DNA of 64,000 bases from Saprospiraceae bacterium (GTDB lineage: Bacteria; Bacteroidota; Bacteroidia; Chitinophagales; Saprospiraceae), in the NCBI GenBank assembly GCA_021604865.1, contig BQJU01000006.1, positions 94,353 through 158,352 on the forward strand, in the 5' to 3' direction. The notes beneath the pieces are model-generated. The model did no database searches, had not been told where the DNA came from, and worked only from the letters and a program-made list of their open reading frames with translations. Positions 61,555 through 64,000 of this stretch are shown piece by piece (the stretch's first letter is position 1; each line of letters starts with the position of its first letter). The position numbers were made by a program, and so were the translations under genes.

Positions 61555-63375
61555 GTGTTAGATAAAATATTGAAACAGCTAAAGGGGTCAAATATTAAGC
61601 CTATTTCGGGATTGGATGCCACCTTTCTATACATCGAAACGCCTACCAGTCCAATGCATATAGGTAGTGTTGCTGTGATTGAAGGATCGATTGAATTTGA
61701 AAAGTTTCGGGCAACCATACTCTCCCGGCTCCATCAGGTTCCAAAGTTGCGCAAGCGTTTGGTCTATGTACCCTTTAGCGTTGATTATCCCTATATGGTG
61801 GATGATCCGAATTTCAATATCGACATGCACATCCACCATATTGCGCTACCCAAGCCAGGCAATTGGAAAACCTTAAGAAAGGTAGCTTCTCAAATATTTA
61901 GTGAGCCGTTGGATCATTCCCGACCGCTCTGGTCCTTTACTTTTGTAGAAGGGCTGGATAATATCCCTCAGGTTCCCAAAGGATCCGTAGCTATTATTTC
62001 CAAACTGCATCATGTAGGCATTGACGGAGTTGGCGGTGCTGGCCTGCTCAGTTTACTTTTTGATTTTACGCCTGAGACTAAAGAAATACCTGCGCCAAGG
62101 CCATACAATCCGGAGCCCATGCCAAATGAACTGGCCCTTGTAGTCAAAAGCACGCTTAGTTTTATGGAAAACCCACTTAAGTTTCCAAAACTTATGAGTG
62201 ATACGGTAAAAGCGACTTTTAAAGCAGGGATGCTTTCCAGGGCTAATAAAGTTGAATTGCCTACCGCTCCATTTACGGCCCCCCCATCTCCGCTAAACGG
62301 GATCATTTCCTCTCATCGAAAGTGGAATACCGCCATATTATCGCTGGAAAGAATCAAAACCTTAAAAGGCATCATGCAAACTACTTTGAATGATGTCATT
62401 CTGGCAATTTGTGCAGGTGCCCTGCGTAGGTACCTGTTGGAAAAAGATAAGTTACCGCTCAAGCCAATGGTGGCGATGGTCCCCATTTCAACAAGACCAT
62501 CAAGTGAGTCGGACCAGGAGGGCAACCAAATTTCTTCCATGCTTGTTCAACTGGCTACAAACATTGAAGACCCCATAGAACGTTTGGAAACAATCCAGGA
62601 AAATACACTGCGGGGAAAAACATATCATGGAGCCATTGGGGCAAAAACCCTTTCTAACATGGCAGAGGCTGTTCCTTTTGGTATTGCCAATCAGGCTGCG
62701 AGGCTGTATTCCCGTTTTCAAATTTCGGAAATGCACAATCCCGTTTTTAATGTAACCATCACCAATGTACCCGGTCCGCAGTTTCCACTTTATCTGAATG
62801 GGCACAAGCTATTGTCGATGATGGGCATGGCACCAATTGTCGATGGTATGGGTTTGATCATTACCGTCTTTAGCTATAATGGATTGGTGACCATAAGCTC
62901 GACTTCGGATGCGAATTCTATGCCGGATATTGATATTTTCTCGAAATACATCAGGGAGTCAGCCAATGAATTGGAGGCGGCTATCCTTAAGGTAAAAGAC
63001 AAGAAAAAGAAAGTCAAAAAGGTTGCCCCAAAAGCGGCTTCCGATGCTCTTTTTGCCCATATCAAAAAGCACCTCAAATTAAATGCAGAACACATCAAGC
63101 CGGATAATGGATTGTTTCAATTCATAGTAACCGGTGCCGCACCAAGAGAATGGAAAATCGATTTAAACAAATCTCCAGGAGAAATTCGCAAAGGCAAAGC
63201 CAAGGATCCCGATACGACCTTTACCATTGCCGACAAACACCTGGTCCGGATCGGACGCGGGGAGTTGACCCTACAGACTGCCTTTATTCAAGGGCGACTA
63301 AAAATTGATGGCGATTCCTCGAAAGCGATGAAATTGGGCACGATTTTGTCAAAGTTGCCCAAAATGGGGAAATAA
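61555..63375 (+). CDS. Wax ester synthase/diacylglycerol acyltransferase fused to an SCP2 domain
   Basis: 606 residues, GTG start. Residues ~15-475 are a WS/DGAT domain: SGLDATFLYIETPTSPMHIG, the catalytic HHVGIDG (His152, His153, Asp157), NDVILAICAGALRRYL and NVTITNVPGPQFPLYLNG (cited in part). After a Lys-rich linker (KVKDKKKKVKKVAPK), residues ~490-606 form an SCP2 sterol-carrier-type domain (ITGAAPREWKIDL-like VTGAAPREWKI, DTTFTIADKHLVRI, AFIQGRLKIDGD). WS/DGAT enzymes make wax esters and triacylglycerol for storage; an SCP2 domain binds lipids or acyl-CoA and could feed substrate. The fusion is unusual. Confidence 0.92.
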   Translation: MLDKILKQLKGSNIKPISGLDATFLYIETPTSPMHIGSVAVIEGSIEFEKFRATILSRLHQVPKLRKRLVYVPFSVDYPYMVDDPNFNIDMHIHHIALPKPGNWKTLRKVASQIFSEPLDHSRPLWSFTFVEGLDNIPQVPKGSVAIISKLHHVGIDGVGGAGLLSLLFDFTPETKEIPAPRPYNPEPMPNELALVVKSTLSFMENPLKFPKLMSDTVKATFKAGMLSRANKVELPTAPFTAPPSPLNGIISSHRKWNTAILSLERIKTLKGIMQTTLNDVILAICAGALRRYLLEKDKLPLKPMVAMVPISTRPSSESDQEGNQISSMLVQLATNIEDPIERLETIQENTLRGKTYHGAIGAKTLSNMAEAVPFGIANQAARLYSRFQISEMHNPVFNVTITNVPGPQFPLYLNGHKLLSMMGMAPIVDGMGLIITVFSYNGLVTISSTSDANSMPDIDIFSKYIRESANELEAAILKVKDKKKKVKKVAPKAASDALFAHIKKHLKLNAEHIKPDNGLFQFIVTGAAPREWKIDLNKSPGEIRKGKAKDPDTTFTIADKHLVRIGRGELTLQTAFIQGRLKIDGDSSKAMKLGTILSKLPKMGK

Positions 63376-63388
63376 ACCACCTTAAATA

Positions 63389-63685
63389 TTACCTCTTATT
63401 TAGTTTATCTTTGTGTTTGATCAACTGTCTGCGCAATTTCTCGGTAGTGCCGGCTACAGCCTGCTCGAAAGAATCAGCGGTATCTTGTGCAAAAAGGTCA
63501 TTACCTGGTACCGCTAAGCGGATTTCCAGCAATTTCCCTTCGGGCACTGTCGTATCGCCCATTTTCAAATAAACATCGGCCCGTTCAATACGATCGTAAT
63601 AGGTGTTGAGCTTTTCCACATTTTCTATGATGACCGCACGGAGGTATTCATTAACCTCCCATGGTGCCTGGATTTGTATTTGCAT
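63389..63685 (-). CDS. hpf: Short ribosome hibernation promoting factor (HPF/RaiA family)
   Basis: 98 residues. Pattern of the HPF/YfiA fold: MQIQIQAPWEVNEYLRAVIIENVEKLNTYYDRIERADVYL (cited in part), a central strand with LLEIRLAVPGNDLFAQDTADSFEQAV and a final helix TTEKLRRQLIKHKDKLNKR. Lacks the C-terminal domain of long HPF. Such proteins bind the 30S subunit between head and body and stop translation in stationary phase. Convergent with the WS/DGAT gene (13-base gap). Confidence 0.88.
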   Translation of the reverse strand: MQIQIQAPWEVNEYLRAVIIENVEKLNTYYDRIERADVYLKMGDTTVPEGKLLEIRLAVPGNDLFAQDTADSFEQAVAGTTEKLRRQLIKHKDKLNKR

Positions 63686-64000
63686 GAAATTTAAGTTTTT
63701 TTCTTTTTGGAAATAAGAGCCTGGTTGGCCTCCAAAAATGCCCTAAGACTTTTATTAGAACAATAATACGGTTAACCAGTTCATCATTTCATGAACATAA
63801 TCATCTTGAGCATTGAGAATGATCAATGCAAAGTATGGTAGCAAGTATTATCTTTGACACTTAGGGTGCGGCGAATAATAACTTCCCCATCTGAAGTTGC
63901 TCTTATGCTGCTACCCTTCGTTGCTCATCACTTGGGTAGCTTTGGCTAGCCGCGATCTTCGCGCCTCGCTTAGCAGCACAATAGCTGCCTTGAAATGATG
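63686..64000. other. Intergenic region at the window end
   Basis: 315 bases with no open reading frame of note. Inverted repeats GCTACCC (63910-63916)/GGGTAGC (63934-63940) and CGCGA (63951-63955)/TCGCG (63959-63963) are present. The next gene is outside the window. Confidence 0.5.

Noticed and set aside
1..64000. tRNA, rRNA, CRISPR array, insertion sequence or prophage
   Set aside because: No cloverleaf with CCA-type end, no rRNA core sequence, no regularly spaced short repeats and no transposase or integrase motif was recognised by eye; a covariance-model scan would be needed for certainty.
63900..64000. GC-rich inverted repeats at the window end as an attachment site or origin
   Set aside because: Short and unspecific; no integrase or replication box nearby.

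Overview
The window looks like a chromosome segment of a member of the Bacteroidota, most likely of the Saprospiria (Lewinella/Haliscomenobacter-like). Evidence: giant secreted repeat proteins ending in type IX secretion (T9SS) sorting domains, a CHU_C-type gliding-associated C-terminus, two DUF4199 membrane proteins, a BatA-type N-terminal double-TM/VWA protein, weak Shine-Dalgarno sequences, and promoters that fit the Bacteroidota TTTG-N19/21-TAnnTTTG pattern. No rRNA, tRNA, CRISPR array, transposase or prophage gene was seen. The taxon is an inference from gene content, not from a marker gene.

Layout. 1-9.2 kb: two tandem paralogous giant surface proteins (the first cut by the window edge). 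9.2-12.0 kb: a methyltransferase, a Smr-domain protein, a DUF4442 thioesterase-like protein with a small partner, and a decayed Crp/Fnr fragment. 12.0-17.8 kb, minus strand: an envelope polysaccharide cluster (heptose genes gmhA and gmhB-like, a GT-B and a GT2 glycosyltransferase, two DUF4199 proteins) behind a dihydroorotase homologue that has lost its metal ligands. 17.9-22.2 kb: a polytopic membrane protein and a BatA/VWA protein. 22.4-24.5 kb: queE and an M48 protease. 24.6-29.2 kb: a secreted FG-GAP/UnbV/12xPKD protein. 29.4-33.5 kb: an unrecognised exported protein, an M28 peptidase and a MazG-like protein. 33.7-37.2 kb: an arginine-decarboxylase-type enzyme and two unassigned proteins. 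37.2-38.75 kb: a 1.5-kb stretch without genes but with two terminator-like hairpins.

The most notable part is 38.7-56.3 kb, which carries two different CHAT (caspase-like) protease loci. The first (38.7-45.0 kb) is an exported, membrane-anchored TPR-CHAT protein behind an exported single-TM protein, convergent with an ECF sigma factor and a TPR-bearing anti-sigma protein. The second (48.3-56.3 kb, minus strand) is an apparent operon: a cytoplasmic CHAT protein, a tandem nSTAND ATPase, a winged-helix/TM/coiled-coil/WD40 protein, a TPR plus beta-barrel outer-membrane protein, and a methyltransferase. It reads as a STAND (NLR-like) sensor-effector split over three genes, with the WD40 sensor predicted to lie in the periplasm. 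glgP sits between the two loci.

56.8-63.7 kb: a small exported protein behind a strong promoter and long leader, a DASS-family transporter with an SDR enzyme, a BTAD regulator with a coiled-coil protein, a wax-ester/triacylglycerol synthase fused to an SCP2 domain (storage lipid), and a short HPF ribosome-hibernation factor.
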